From WTFY01 sp965205685 (GTDB lineage: Bacteria; Pseudomonadota; Gammaproteobacteria; UBA4575): a DNA stretch of 64,000 nt. The notes under the pieces were generated by a model that had not been told where the DNA came from, made no database searches, and was given only the letters and a program-made list of their open reading frames with translations. Both the position numbers and the translations under genes were made by a program. The stretch spans positions 1,426,001 to 1,490,000 of the forward strand of contig OZ242174.1 in assembly GCA_965205685.1 (NCBI GenBank), given 5' to 3'. Positions 21,869 through 31,015 of this stretch are shown piece by piece. How positions within the stretch are numbered: the stretch's first letter is position 1; every line of letters starts with the position of its first letter.

Positions 21869-22342
21869 ATGCCCAAACCCAAGCCGCAGCCGGACCTTCG
21901 CATCGCAGTCAACAAAAAGGCCCGACACGATTACTTTATCGTCGAACAGCTGGAAGCGGGACTCGTACTTGAGGGCTGGGAGGTCAAAAGCCTGCGGGAA
22001 AAAAGCATCCAGCTCAAGGAAAGCTATGTCCTGATCCGGGACATGCAGGCCTGGCTGCTAGGCGCCCACATCGCCCCGTTGGCCACGACTTCCACCCACA
22101 AGGCGGCAGACCCGACCCGAACCCGAAAACTTCTTCTGCACAAGGATGAAATTGCCAAGCTGGTGGGAGCGGTGGAACGAAAAGGCTACACCATCATTCC
22201 CATGTCCATGTACTGGAAAAAGGGTGTCGTCAAACTGGGGATAGCCGTCGCAAAAGGCAAGCACAAGCAGGACCGTCGTGCAAGCATCAAGGAACGGGAC
22301 TGGAAGCGCGACCAGCAGCGGCTGATGAAAAACGCAAAGTAG
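21869..22342 (+). CDS. smpB: SsrA-binding protein SmpB
   Basis: SmpB binds tmRNA and carries it into stalled ribosomes for trans-translation. The 157-residue product has the OB fold with NKKARHDYFI, EAGLVLEGWEVKSLREKSIQLKE (block near 25-50) and the C-terminal tail KGKHKQDRRASIKERDWKRDQQRLMK that reaches the decoding centre. In many relatives the tmRNA gene ssrA lies directly downstream; no tmRNA is seen here. Confidence 0.97.
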   Translation: MPKPKPQPDLRIAVNKKARHDYFIVEQLEAGLVLEGWEVKSLREKSIQLKESYVLIRDMQAWLLGAHIAPLATTSTHKAADPTRTRKLLLHKDEIAKLVGAVERKGYTIIPMSMYWKKGVVKLGIAVAKGKHKQDRRASIKERDWKRDQQRLMKNAK

Positions 22343-22353
22343 GGAACCTGTCA

Positions 22354-22383
22354 GGCACCCTACTGGAGACTGTGCTGGGTGCC
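22354..22383. terminator. Hairpin between convergent smpB and a small lipoprotein gene
   Basis: GGCACCC and GGGTGCC (22354-22360, 22377-22383) form a 7-bp stem with a 16-base loop between the converging stop codons. No T-tract follows on either strand, so it is a weak bidirectional terminator at best. Confidence 0.35.
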
Positions 22384-22385
22384 GG

Positions 22386-22592
22386 TTAATTCACTCCGCA
22401 GTTGAACACTCCGGAGGCAGCCTGTGGCTGCATCCCCACGACACAGTCATGGTAGGAACCGAATTCCATGTGTATGGCATCAGCGCCGGAGCCCGTTGCA
22501 CCAAACCACTTTGACCCTGCATTGTCATCACCGCACCCGGAAATGGCTAGGAAACTGATCAGCAGCAAACACGCCAAAGGCTTTTGTCTCAT
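22386..22592 (-). CDS. Small lipoprotein of unknown function
   Basis: A 68-residue predicted lipoprotein. The signal MRQKPLACLLLISFLAISGC ends in an ISGC lipobox, followed by a short Gly/Ser/Ala-rich mature part with two further cysteines (HDCVVGM and FNCGVN) that could form one disulfide. GAGGGG lies 9 bases before ATG 22592, supporting this start. No family recognised. It converges on smpB and lies 91 bases downstream of dnaQ. Confidence 0.65.
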   Translation of the reverse strand: MRQKPLACLLLISFLAISGCGDDNAGSKWFGATGSGADAIHMEFGSYHDCVVGMQPQAASGVFNCGVN

Positions 22593-22683
22593 AATTATAT
22601 GCCCCCTCAGAGGTTGGTCTGAACTACTCCGAAGCAATGTAACGGAAATCAGGCACTACGGCAACCGTTACCGAGGTGCAGGC

Positions 22684-23376
22684 TCATTGGCCGGATCCGC
22701 TCTCCTTGCGAATCTTTTCCATGAAGGCTTCGTGTGCCGCCTGCTCCTCTGCGCTGGCTTCGATCACGCGCAAGCTTGAGCGGGGTCCTTTCGACTGCCT
22801 TGCCGCCAGCCGCTGTTTCGCTGCCTGTTCGGACTCCGTGCCAAGGCCCAATACCGACTGTCCTCCCGTCATCACCAGGTAGACGTCGGCCAGAATCTGG
22901 GCATCCAGCAACGCGCCGTGATAGGTGCGCGCAGAATTGTCGATTTCATAACGCTTGCACAGCGCATCCAGGCTGTTTTTTTGTCCTGGGTGCAGTTTGC
23001 GGGCCAGCTCCAGCGTATCGGTCACTGTGCAGCAGTTGCCAATATCGGTGATCTCGTGGCTGGCCAGCGACAACTCGGTGTTGATGAACCCTATGTCGAA
23101 ACTGGCATTGTGTATGACGAGTTCGGCCCCTTCCACGAAGCGAAGAAAATCATCGGCAATCTTGGCGAATTCGGGCTTGCCTGCGAGAAACTCCTGGGTG
23201 ATTCCATGCACCTGCGAGGCACCCTCGTCAATGTCGCGACTCGGGTTCAAAAACTGGTGAAATGTCTGGCCGGTAATCCGGCGATGCAGGACCTCTACAC
23301 ATCCGATCTCGATCATGCGGTGTCCTTGCGCAACCTCTAGGCCCGTGGTTTCCGTATCCAAAACAACCTGCCGCAT
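22684..23376 (-). CDS. dnaQ: DNA polymerase III epsilon subunit
   Basis: DnaQ is the proofreading 3'-5' exonuclease of the replicative polymerase. The DEDDh exonuclease motifs are intact: LDTETTGL (Exo I), HNASFDIGFINTE (Exo II) and YHGALLDAQILADVY (Exo III). The C-terminal tail (about 185-230) contains the segment that contacts the alpha subunit. GGAGGAGG just before ATG 23376 fixes the start, giving 230 residues. It is downstream of rnhA, its common partner in gammaproteobacteria, with 33 bases between. Confidence 0.97.
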   Translation of the reverse strand: MRQVVLDTETTGLEVAQGHRMIEIGCVEVLHRRITGQTFHQFLNPSRDIDEGASQVHGITQEFLAGKPEFAKIADDFLRFVEGAELVIHNASFDIGFINTELSLASHEITDIGNCCTVTDTLELARKLHPGQKNSLDALCKRYEIDNSARTYHGALLDAQILADVYLVMTGGQSVLGLGTESEQAAKQRLAARQSKGPRSSLRVIEASAEEQAAHEAFMEKIRKESGSGQ

Positions 23377-23409
23377 GTTCCTCCTCCCGATCCTGGTCAA
23401 TTCCGGTGA

Positions 23410-23850
23410 CTACAAAAGCATGGCATCAATGGCATCATTAGCCAGCTGGTCGACCTGTTCGTTTTCCGCATGCCCACTGTGCCCCTGTACCCAGTTCCAG
23501 GTAACCGTGTGACGTTCAACCTGTGCGTCGAGCTGCTGCCACAAATCCTGGTTCTTGACAGGCTTTTTAGCAGAGGTCTTCCAGCCATTGCGCTTCCAGT
23601 GGGGCAGCCATTGCTGGATGCCGTCCATCAGGTATCTCGAATCCGTGGTAATGCTGACCGTGCACGGACGTTTGAGTTTTTGCAGGGCGGACAATGCCGC
23701 CTGCAACTCCATGCGGTTGTTCGTGGTCTCCTGCGCTGCTCCGTGAATCGTGGTTTCCCGGTCGCCGTAACGCAACAGGGCAGCCCAGCCTCCCGGGCCG
23801 GGATTGCCGCGGCAGGCACCGTCAGTGTAGATATCGACCCGCTCTGGCAT
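23410..23850 (-). CDS. rnhA: Ribonuclease HI
   Basis: RNase HI cuts RNA in RNA-DNA hybrids. The 146-residue product carries the four catalytic acids in YTDGACRGNPGPGGW, NNRMELQA, TTDSRYL and the ENEQVDQLAN helix, and the GHSGH histidine loop. The ATG at 23850 gives the usual N-terminus, MPERVDIYTDGAC. The start overlaps the end of the upstream methyltransferase gene by 29 bases. Confidence 0.97.
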   Translation of the reverse strand: MPERVDIYTDGACRGNPGPGGWAALLRYGDRETTIHGAAQETTNNRMELQAALSALQKLKRPCTVSITTDSRYLMDGIQQWLPHWKRNGWKTSAKKPVKNQDLWQQLDAQVERHTVTWNWVQGHSGHAENEQVDQLANDAIDAMLL

Positions 23851-24604
23851 GATTGGCTTCCCGTGCGGAGGGTTCTGCAACGTTCACCGGCAGCACCCGT
23901 TTCGGCGCACGCCAGGGCTGTGGACGCGGAGTCAGTGTCAGCACCCGTTTTTTGGCCACGAAGATCTGCACGCTGCCAAGACGCGCCATCCCGTAATCGC
24001 TGGCACGACCGAGAAACCCCAGGCGCTGCTGCACCCGCTGGTTGCGAACGGGAGGGCGCAGCCCGATGTACCGGGTTTCCATGATTGCGAGATCCAGCAG
24101 GGAAAACCAGTCCCTGAGGCGCCGGGCTGTATAAAAATGGCCACTCCAGGGGGCCCTTCGGCTGCGCAGCAGTGCCAGCTTGCCCAGACCCATCATGCTG
24201 ATCGGGTTGAAGGCGATCACCACCAGATGACCTTCGGAAATCAGCACCCGATGCGCCTCACGCAGGACCTGATGCGGGTCGGGCGAGAAATCAAGGGTAT
24301 GCAGCAGGACGATCAGATCGAGCGAATCATGCTGAAAAGGCAAGGCCAATGGGCTGGCCGAGACCGTTCCCTGGCGCGGTTCCAGTGTCATGTAGATCTT
24401 TCGACCGATGCGGCTGCTCTGCAACAGGTCGACCTCTTTGGACAATGCACCGACCTGCACTGCGTAGTAGCCAAACAGCCCCGGCAGTACCCCCGAAAGA
24501 CTGTCTTGCAGCTCCCCGTACAGGTGCTCGCCTGCCGGGCTGGCATACCAGTCCTGCAGGTCCCGGATGACCTCCACCGGAGACAGGGGTTCCGATTCTC
24601 GCAT
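23822..24604 (-). CDS. Class I SAM-dependent methyltransferase
   Basis: A 260-residue methyltransferase-like protein of the type regularly found beside rnhA-dnaQ and gloB in gammaproteobacteria. The SAM-binding half includes a degenerate motif I region, ALPFQHDSLDLIVLLHTLDFSPDPHQVLREAHRVL (motifs II-III, around 87-121) and GHLVVIAFNPISMMGLGKL. The substrate is unknown. The usual GxGxG motif near the N-terminus is not obvious, which is common in this family. A basic, Pro-rich C-terminal tail follows. gloB, a frequent upstream neighbour, is not here; instead mltD is divergent, 128 bases away. Confidence 0.88.
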   Translation of the reverse strand: MRESEPLSPVEVIRDLQDWYASPAGEHLYGELQDSLSGVLPGLFGYYAVQVGALSKEVDLLQSSRIGRKIYMTLEPRQGTVSASPLALPFQHDSLDLIVLLHTLDFSPDPHQVLREAHRVLISEGHLVVIAFNPISMMGLGKLALLRSRRAPWSGHFYTARRLRDWFSLLDLAIMETRYIGLRPPVRNQRVQQRLGFLGRASDYGMARLGSVQIFVAKKRVLTLTPRPQPWRAPKRVLPVNVAEPSAREANHARAGRYLH

Positions 24605-24732
24605 CGCTTCATTCTAGCCTAAAAAGGCCACGGCCACGCAAGGTGTACAGGACTGCAGATTCGTTTACTATATGTGTCCTATAAAACCGGGTTATCAGTA
24701 CTTTTGGCCGGTATCCGAATGTATTTTCGTCC

Positions 24733-25887
24733 ATGAAGAGTCAAGCCTGCCTGCTGCTCGCAGCTTCAACATTTTTTTTCACTGCCTGTTCAGGGGTGTC
24801 CCCATCTGCCGATTCCCTTGCTGAAAAAATACCCGGGGAGGCTCCGGCCTTCTCCCGCATCGAAAGCATCCCGGAACAGGCCGCAGCCGACTTGCCCCGG
24901 GTCGTGCAGGAAACCGATGAAGCTCCACCACTGATCTGGCAGCGCATTGCACAAAACTTTGCCTTTTCGCACCTCTATGACGATCCCCGGGTGGCTGCCC
25001 AAAAACAAAGGTACCTGCAACGGGAGCGGTTGCTGCTTGTCACCTCGCAGCGCTCCGAGCCCTTTATTTATTTCATCCTGAACGAGATTGAGCGGCGCAA
25101 CATGCCGTCGGAGCTTGCGATCCTGCCCTTTATTGAGAGTGGCTATTACCCGCTGGCCCGATCACGCAGCAAGGCCACCGGACTGTGGCAGTTCACCTCC
25201 CAGACGGCCAGGCAATTCCGCCTGAAGCGCACCTGCTGTTATGACGCGCGCTATGACATCCATGCCTCCACCATGGCCGCACTTGACTACCTTGAGGATC
25301 TGCATGCGGAATTCGACCAGGACTGGCTGCTGGCATTGATGGCTTACAACACCGGGCCCAACCGCCTCAAGAAGGTGCTGCGGTCCAGTCCGGCTATACT
25401 CCGCACTGGCGATTACTGGAATCTGGCCGTGTCCCGTGAAACCCGCGAATACGTGCCCAAACTGCTCGCATTTTGTGCCATCGTCGCTGATCGCCACTTG
25501 AGTCGCACATTGTTGTACCCGGTGGCCGATGCCCCGCACCTTGAAATCCTGGAAACCAAAAAGCGCGTCTCGCCTGCAAAACTCCTCAGATCAGCGGACG
25601 TCACAACAGGTGAGCTGCGCAGACTGAATCCGGCCATGCAGCATCTCCATTACCCGCTGCCGCGAGGCTATCGCATGCTGGTGCCGCGGCAAAAAACCGA
25701 ACTGGTTGCACTGGCGATGGAACGCCTGCCCGAGGAACCCCGCTGGTACCGGCACAGGATTGCGCATGGCGAGTCGCTGAGCGTCATCGCAGTGCGTTAC
25801 GGGACTACGGTATCGGCCCTGCGCAGGGCAAACAAACTGACAAGTTCCCTGATCCTTGCAGGCAAGACCCTGATCATTCCGCACTGA
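24733..25887 (+). CDS. mltD: Membrane-bound lytic murein transglycosylase D
   Basis: MltD cleaves the MurNAc-GlcNAc bond of peptidoglycan from the periplasmic face of the outer membrane. The 384-residue product has a lipoprotein signal ending FFFTAC, an SLT domain (about 110-225) with the catalytic Glu in FIESGYYPLARSRS and the GLWQFTSQTARQF motif, and one C-terminal LysM repeat (about 338-384) starting HRIAHGESLSVIAVRYGTT. E. coli MltD has two LysM repeats; one is a normal variant. A preceding KKRVSPAKLLRSADV segment may be a degenerate LysM. Confidence 0.95.
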   Translation: MKSQACLLLAASTFFFTACSGVSPSADSLAEKIPGEAPAFSRIESIPEQAAADLPRVVQETDEAPPLIWQRIAQNFAFSHLYDDPRVAAQKQRYLQRERLLLVTSQRSEPFIYFILNEIERRNMPSELAILPFIESGYYPLARSRSKATGLWQFTSQTARQFRLKRTCCYDARYDIHASTMAALDYLEDLHAEFDQDWLLALMAYNTGPNRLKKVLRSSPAILRTGDYWNLAVSRETREYVPKLLAFCAIVADRHLSRTLLYPVADAPHLEILETKKRVSPAKLLRSADVTTGELRRLNPAMQHLHYPLPRGYRMLVPRQKTELVALAMERLPEEPRWYRHRIAHGESLSVIAVRYGTTVSALRRANKLTSSLILAGKTLIIPH

Positions 25888-25897
25888 TTCGATCCGC

Positions 25898-25919
25898 CCG
25901 TTTTGTCCATGCAAAACGG
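25898..25919. terminator. Hairpin between convergent mltD and a barrel gene
   Basis: CCGTTTTG and CAAAACGG (25898-25905, 25912-25919) form a perfect 8-bp stem with a 6-base loop, with outer GATTCG and CGAATC arms. It lies between the two converging genes without a clear T-tract on either strand. Confidence 0.4.
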
Positions 25920-25951
25920 CCGGGGAACGAATCCAGGCGGGCAACAGTTCC

Positions 25952-26815
25952 TCAGCCGCCGAGCAGGTACTTCAGGCCGAGCGTCAGGGACCAGTGGTCC
26001 ATGTCGCTGATTTTGGTATGGTTGGATTCATCGGGGAACGGATGATCGATGTAGTTCCCGGAGTCACGCAGGTCATCCATCTCGCTGTAGGTCAGCTTCA
26101 GGCCCAGCAGCAGCCTGTCTCCCAGACTGTAGTCCGCTCCGGCATGCAGATGCCAGGAAAATACGGTGTCACTCAGATCCTCGTCCTGCAAAGAATTGTA
26201 GGCTTCGGGAGGAGACAGCGCGGCGTCACATCCGCTGGTACATGAGTACTCGCCCCGGAAATACAGCCCGTAGAGCTTGACACGGGACATGCCAACTCCA
26301 ACCCCCGCGTATGGGGTCACCCGGGGGTGCACATGCGGGAAATCGTAGTAGGCATTCAGTTGCAGGGTTTGTGTTCTCAGCCGGTCAATGGAGAACTCGC
26401 TTGTGCTGGTGTAGTTGCTCATGGTGTCCGACAGGATTCGCGTGCCGTCGAAGTAGGTGATAGCGGCAAATTCCTGATCGATGTCGTTTTCGCGCCGGTT
26501 CGCGGACAATTCCAGGCGGAGGTTGCCAAATCCCCTGCCAACGACCAGTTCAAACATGTTGCCGCGGTCCGCATCCAGGTCATAAAACCAGCGGTAGCCG
26601 TCAATGGTGCCCTTGTTGGTGCAGTCATCCACGGGATAACAGATCGCGTCACGGTTGTAGCCGGCCTGGTCAGCATCGGACATCCAGTTTGCTCCAAGAC
26701 CAGCCCCCACGTACCAGCCCGAATGCCGTGCATCATCCGCCATGCCCGGTGCACCCAGCAGTACACCCAGTCCCAGCAAAATGACCCCCCCTGCCCGATG
26801 TAATCCTGATCTCAT
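25952..26815 (-). CDS. Predicted outer-membrane beta-barrel protein
   Basis: A 287-residue exported protein. A signal peptide (cleavage near LLGAPGMADD) is followed by alternating strands typical of an 8-stranded OmpA/OmpW-like barrel, starting SGWYVGAGLGANW and including VTPYAGVGVGMSRV and LHAGADYSLGDRLLLGLKLTYSEMDDL. Two cysteine pairs, YPVDDC with AICYP and EYSCTSGC, sit in predicted loops and may form disulfides. AAGGAGA precedes ATG 26815. The end is KYLLGG rather than a terminal aromatic residue. Cargo or role unknown. Confidence 0.8.
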   Translation of the reverse strand: MRSGLHRAGGVILLGLGVLLGAPGMADDARHSGWYVGAGLGANWMSDADQAGYNRDAICYPVDDCTNKGTIDGYRWFYDLDADRGNMFELVVGRGFGNLRLELSANRRENDIDQEFAAITYFDGTRILSDTMSNYTSTSEFSIDRLRTQTLQLNAYYDFPHVHPRVTPYAGVGVGMSRVKLYGLYFRGEYSCTSGCDAALSPPEAYNSLQDEDLSDTVFSWHLHAGADYSLGDRLLLGLKLTYSEMDDLRDSGNYIDHPFPDESNHTKISDMDHWSLTLGLKYLLGG

Positions 26816-26952
26816 GCCACTATCTCCTTGTTTCCCAAAGCGGCCTGCAATGCATAGCAAGCCGCCTGTACCGTCTGAGAGCTACTCATCGTAGTGGAGC
26901 CCTCCCGGTGAATCAACTTGCCCCGGGGACTGTCAGTGACTGCACCGGCAGA

Positions 26953-28617
26953 TCATGCAGCCCGCACAGGCGGCACCAGTCTGGGAACCGCACTCAGCAG
27001 GCGTTTCGTATACTCGTGCTGCGGGTTGCCCAGCACCTGTTCCACCTCTCCCTGCTCGACTATCCTGCCCTGGTACATGACCGCGACCCGGTCTGCGAAA
27101 TAGGCCACCACGGACATGTTGTGGGTAATGAACAGATAGCTGATCCCGTAGCGCGCCTGCAGATGATTCAGCAAGTCGAGAATTTGTGCCTGCACGGAAA
27201 CATCCAGGGCACTCGTGGGCTCATCGCAGATGATGATCTTCGGGTTGACTGCCAGAGCACGTGCAATGCAAATACGCTGGCGCTGTCCGCCGGAAAATTC
27301 ATGCGGGTACCGCAGATGGGCATCCTTGTCCAGACCCACCTGCTCGAGCAACTCCAGCACCCGCTGCCTGCGGGCCTCGGCATCCTCAATCACATTCAGG
27401 GCCTTGATGCCCTCCTCGATGATCTGGCCGACCAGCATGCGCGGGTTCATCGAGGAGTAGGGATCCTGGAAAACGATCTGGAGATTGGCCCGCTGCTCCA
27501 GTAACTGGCTGCGGTCGATCTCGTGCAAGCGCATGCCCTGGTAGGTCACCTCGCCCAGGGTTGGCTGGATCAGACGCAAGATGCTCTTGCCGACGGTCGT
27601 CTTGCCGCTGCCCGACTCCCCCACCAGGGCGACCGTCTTGCCCGGCGGGATTTCCAGGGAAACCCCGTCCACGGCCTTGACGTGGCCGACGGTGCGCTTG
27701 AACAGGCCCTTGCGAATGGGAAAGTACACGGCCAGGTCACGGACCTGCAGGGTGTCATTCCCTGTCGCGTTTGCAGCTGAGGGCCGGTGCGACCCGTGAT
27801 TGCGTTCAAGCAGCGGTTTGCCACGTTTCTCCATTGCCGGCAGGGCCGCAAACAAATCCCAGCTGTAGTCATGCTGTGGCGCAGAAAAAAACACCTCGTT
27901 GCTGGACTGCTCGACGATCACACCTTCCTTCATGACCGCAACATGGTCGGCCACCTGCTTGACGACCGCCAGGTCATGCGTGATAAACAGGATCGCCATC
28001 CCGAATTTCTCCTGCAGGTCATTGATCAGGTCCAGCACCTGTGCCTGGATCGTGACATCCAGTGCAGTCGTGGGCTCGTCGGCAATCAGCAGCCTGGGCT
28101 TGCAGGCCAGCGCAATGGCAATCATGACCCGTTGTTTCATGCCCCCGGACAGCTCATGGGCGTAGGTGTCAATGGTGTAGGAAGGCTGGGGAATCCTGAC
28201 GGCATCGAGCAGGTCCAGGGCCCGCTCCCGGGCCTGTTTCGCGGACATGCTCTGGTGGCGCATCAGTACTTCTGTGATCTGCCTGCCCACCTTGACCACC
28301 GGGTTCAAGGAGGTCATCGGCTCCTGGAAGATCATGGAGATACCACTGCCCCGGATGTCCCGCATCTCGCGCTCGGGCAGTGTCAGCAGATCCCGGCCTT
28401 CAAAATGAATGCTTCCAGATACCAGTCTGGCCGCCTCGGGAAGCAGGCGGATGACGGACAGGGCCGTGACCGACTTGCCGCTGCCCGACTCCCCGACCAA
28501 GGCAAACGTCTGCCCTTCCCGGATCTCGAAACTGATCCCGTTTACTGCCGTGAGGGTGCGACGGCTGGTTCTGAATTCCGTCGTCAGCTGGCGTACTTGC
28601 AGGAGCGTCCTGGACAT
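26953..28617 (-). CDS. Oligopeptide ABC transporter, fused double ATPase (YejF type)
   Basis: A 554-residue protein with two ABC ATPase domains joined by a linker, as in YejF; it powers import through the two permeases encoded upstream. Domain 1 (about 1-260) has Walker A GESGSGKS, signature LSGGMKQR and Walker B LIADEP. Domain 2 (about 285-540) has GESGSGKT, FSGGQRQR and IICDEP. Each ends with an oligopeptide-type C-terminal region. The ATG at 28617 follows the permease stop by two bases, so translation is coupled. It closes a four-gene operon with its binding protein as the first gene. Confidence 0.94.
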   Translation of the reverse strand: MSRTLLQVRQLTTEFRTSRRTLTAVNGISFEIREGQTFALVGESGSGKSVTALSVIRLLPEAARLVSGSIHFEGRDLLTLPEREMRDIRGSGISMIFQEPMTSLNPVVKVGRQITEVLMRHQSMSAKQARERALDLLDAVRIPQPSYTIDTYAHELSGGMKQRVMIAIALACKPRLLIADEPTTALDVTIQAQVLDLINDLQEKFGMAILFITHDLAVVKQVADHVAVMKEGVIVEQSSNEVFFSAPQHDYSWDLFAALPAMEKRGKPLLERNHGSHRPSAANATGNDTLQVRDLAVYFPIRKGLFKRTVGHVKAVDGVSLEIPPGKTVALVGESGSGKTTVGKSILRLIQPTLGEVTYQGMRLHEIDRSQLLEQRANLQIVFQDPYSSMNPRMLVGQIIEEGIKALNVIEDAEARRQRVLELLEQVGLDKDAHLRYPHEFSGGQRQRICIARALAVNPKIIICDEPTSALDVSVQAQILDLLNHLQARYGISYLFITHNMSVVAYFADRVAVMYQGRIVEQGEVEQVLGNPQHEYTKRLLSAVPRLVPPVRAA

Positions 28618-28619
28618 GG

Positions 28620-30041
28620 CTATCTGGACACGCGCGGGTCGAGTGCGTCTCGCACCACGTCGGCAAACAGGTTCGCAAACAGCACCAGGGTGAACATGAA
28701 GAACAGCGAAGCTGCCAGGGACCACCAGACGATGGGCTCGCGGGCCATCTCCAGGCGGGCACTGTTGATCATGTTTCCCCAGCTGTTCATGGTCGGGTCC
28801 ACCCCGATGTTGATATAGGACAGCACGGCCTCGGCCAGCACCAGTCCGCTGAAATCCAGAACCAGTGTGATCAGGACGATGTGCATCACGTTGGGAAGGA
28901 TGTGCCGGAATATGGTCTGCATCGGGCCTACCCCGAAGGCGGTGGCCGCCTGCACGAAATCCACGGCGCGCAGTTTCAGTGTTTCCGCACGCAACAGCCG
29001 GCACAGGCCGGTCCAGCTGGTCAGCCCCAGGATCAGGCACAGGAACAGCAGGCGCATGTCGGCGCGCTGGGTCAGGCTGGCAAACGCCTCGGCATGCTTG
29101 CTCATGTACACGTTCAGCATGAGCACTGCAGCGGCAATCAGCAGCACGCCGGGCACGGAATTGAGGGTGGTGTAGAGATACTGGATCACGTCATCGATCC
29201 AGCCACGGAAAAAGCCGGCCATGATGCCGAGCACAATCGCAAAAGGCACCATCAGCAGTGTGGTCAGTGTGCCGATCACCACGCCGGTACGGATACTCTT
29301 GAGCGCCTGGTACAGGACATCCTCGCCCACCTTGTCAGTGCCCAGCACGTGGTATTTCGAGGCCCACTCCGCACCGACCAGCAGCACCAGCAGCGCGACC
29401 CCGAGTGTCACGCTCACGGTCCTCCAGGGTACCTCCGAATGCCCGTCGAACAGGGTGCGAAACGCCACCGGGAACGCGCGTGCGGTCCTGACAGACAGAT
29501 ACAGCGCCCACAGCACCAGCAACACGGCCCACACGAGGGCGGCCTTGAGTGCACCTGTCACTGCAAGCCCGAGGATGTCCGCGGTCTTCTGTGTATGGGG
29601 TTCTTCGAGATGAGCCGCCCCCCACGCAAGGCGCGGGTAGACCCGCACACGCGTGCCATCAGCCTGCTGTACGGTTTCCTTGGCATACAGGTGGGCGGAA
29701 AACGGGGCCGAGTAGGTCTTTTCGGTACTTGCCCGCAGATCTGAAACCAGCTGGTCGAAGACACTGATCACCTCGCCGCTGTACCGCACCTCTGTGGAGT
29801 CGGCAGCCGGGTTCTCCAGCACGGGATGAAAATGCAGCGAGTCCAGCAGTGCGATCGCCACGTACACCGCCAGCACGATCATGGAAATGACACCGGCACG
29901 GCTGCGCACCACCTGGCCCCAGGGCTGGCGCAGATGCGGCTTGCGCATGGCGTAGGCAAAAAACGAGACGATGCTCAGCACCAGAACGAAAATCAGGATA
30001 TCGGTGAGCAGGAAAACCGGCTTGCCTGGCAGCATGATCAA
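28620..30041 (-). CDS. Oligopeptide ABC transporter permease, extended DppC/YejE type
   Basis: The C-terminal half (about 240-473) is a normal DppC-like permease core with KVGEDVLYQALKSIRTG, the EAA-like loop DFVQAATAFGVGPMQTIFRHILPN and VGPDT-like INIGVDPTMNSWGNM. Family members are usually 280 to 340 residues; this one has 473. The extra N-terminal part carries hydrophobic segments near 10-30, 50-68, 165-185 and 213-228 and a soluble stretch of about 90 residues (70-160). The start overlaps the upstream permease gene by ATGA. Confidence 0.9.
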   Translation of the reverse strand: MIMLPGKPVFLLTDILIFVLVLSIVSFFAYAMRKPHLRQPWGQVVRSRAGVISMIVLAVYVAIALLDSLHFHPVLENPAADSTEVRYSGEVISVFDQLVSDLRASTEKTYSAPFSAHLYAKETVQQADGTRVRVYPRLAWGAAHLEEPHTQKTADILGLAVTGALKAALVWAVLLVLWALYLSVRTARAFPVAFRTLFDGHSEVPWRTVSVTLGVALLVLLVGAEWASKYHVLGTDKVGEDVLYQALKSIRTGVVIGTLTTLLMVPFAIVLGIMAGFFRGWIDDVIQYLYTTLNSVPGVLLIAAAVLMLNVYMSKHAEAFASLTQRADMRLLFLCLILGLTSWTGLCRLLRAETLKLRAVDFVQAATAFGVGPMQTIFRHILPNVMHIVLITLVLDFSGLVLAEAVLSYINIGVDPTMNSWGNMINSARLEMAREPIVWWSLAASLFFMFTLVLFANLFADVVRDALDPRVSR

Positions 30042-31015
30042 CTGAGCCTGACTCTGGGGTCAACGACCGTGTAGGAGATATCCGTCAGCAGCAACCCGAT
30101 GATGTACAGCACCGCGCCCAGAAAGACCATGGAGCGAACGATCGCAAAGTCCTGGCGGTTGATCGCATCGATGGTGTAGCTCCCGAGCCCGGGAATACCG
30201 AAGAAGGATTCGGTAATCAGGCTGCCCATGAACAGCAGCGGCAAAATGACCACCACGCCGGTAAGGATCGGGATCAGTGCGTTTCTCAACACGTGCCTGA
30301 ACAGCACCGTCTGCTCTGCAATTCCCTTGGCCCGCACGGTGCGCACGTAGTCCTTGTTCATCTCCTCAAGAAAGATCGTGCGGTACCAGCGGGTGCTTGA
30401 GCCGATACCGCCGACCACGCCGATCAGCACCGGCAGGATCAGGAACTTGATCCCGAAAATCCCGCTTTCGAATCCGGAAATCGGCACCACCCGCAGCAGC
30501 TTGCCCATGACAAACTGCCCGCCGATGATATAGAACAGGCTGGAGATCGACATCAGGGCCACACAGATGACCACGGCCCAGTAATCGATGTACGTGGCGC
30601 GGAAAAAGGCAATCAGCAGGGCGAAAGTGATCGCCACCAGCAGGCCGATGAGCAGTTGCGGGACCGCGATGGCAAGGCTCGGCCACATCCGCTGGCTGAT
30701 GTCGAAACTGATATCCCGGCCGCTGTCAGAACGCCCGAAATCGAATACGAACAAGCGCAGCGACTTGGTGTAGAAAATGGTTTCCTTGAAGCTGTCCAGA
30801 CCCTCGGCATCCGCATTGTAGAAAAGCGGGTTGTGGTAGCCCCGTTCGGTCTTCCAGTCCTCGATCTGTACTTCGGTGACGTGTTTTTGCCCCAGGAACA
30901 TGCGCGCCATGTCATCGGGCGTATTGACCACGAAGAACAGCAGGAACGTGATGATGTTGACTCCCACCAGGATCGGTATGGCGTACAGGGCACGGCGGAC
31001 GATATAGGCAATCAT
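30038..31015 (-). CDS. Oligopeptide ABC transporter permease, DppB/YejB type
   Basis: A 325-residue inner-membrane permease with the N-terminal MIAYIVRRALYAIPILVGVNIITFLLF typical of DppB-like proteins (first helix, residues 1-27), about six membrane segments and the EAA loop YVRTVRAKGIAEQTVLFRHVLRNALIPIL (near 220-250) that docks on the ATPase. Its start overlaps the binding-protein stop and its stop overlaps the next permease start, both as ATGA, showing a tightly coupled operon. Confidence 0.95.
   Translation of the reverse strand: MIAYIVRRALYAIPILVGVNIITFLLFFVVNTPDDMARMFLGQKHVTEVQIEDWKTERGYHNPLFYNADAEGLDSFKETIFYTKSLRLFVFDFGRSDSGRDISFDISQRMWPSLAIAVPQLLIGLLVAITFALLIAFFRATYIDYWAVVICVALMSISSLFYIIGGQFVMGKLLRVVPISGFESGIFGIKFLILPVLIGVVGGIGSSTRWYRTIFLEEMNKDYVRTVRAKGIAEQTVLFRHVLRNALIPILTGVVVILPLLFMGSLITESFFGIPGLGSYTIDAINRQDFAIVRSMVFLGAVLYIIGLLLTDISYTVVDPRVRLS

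Noticed and set aside
22343..22385. tmRNA gene directly after smpB
   Set aside because: The gap is 43 bases and holds only a hairpin; no tmRNA tag or tRNA-like end is present.
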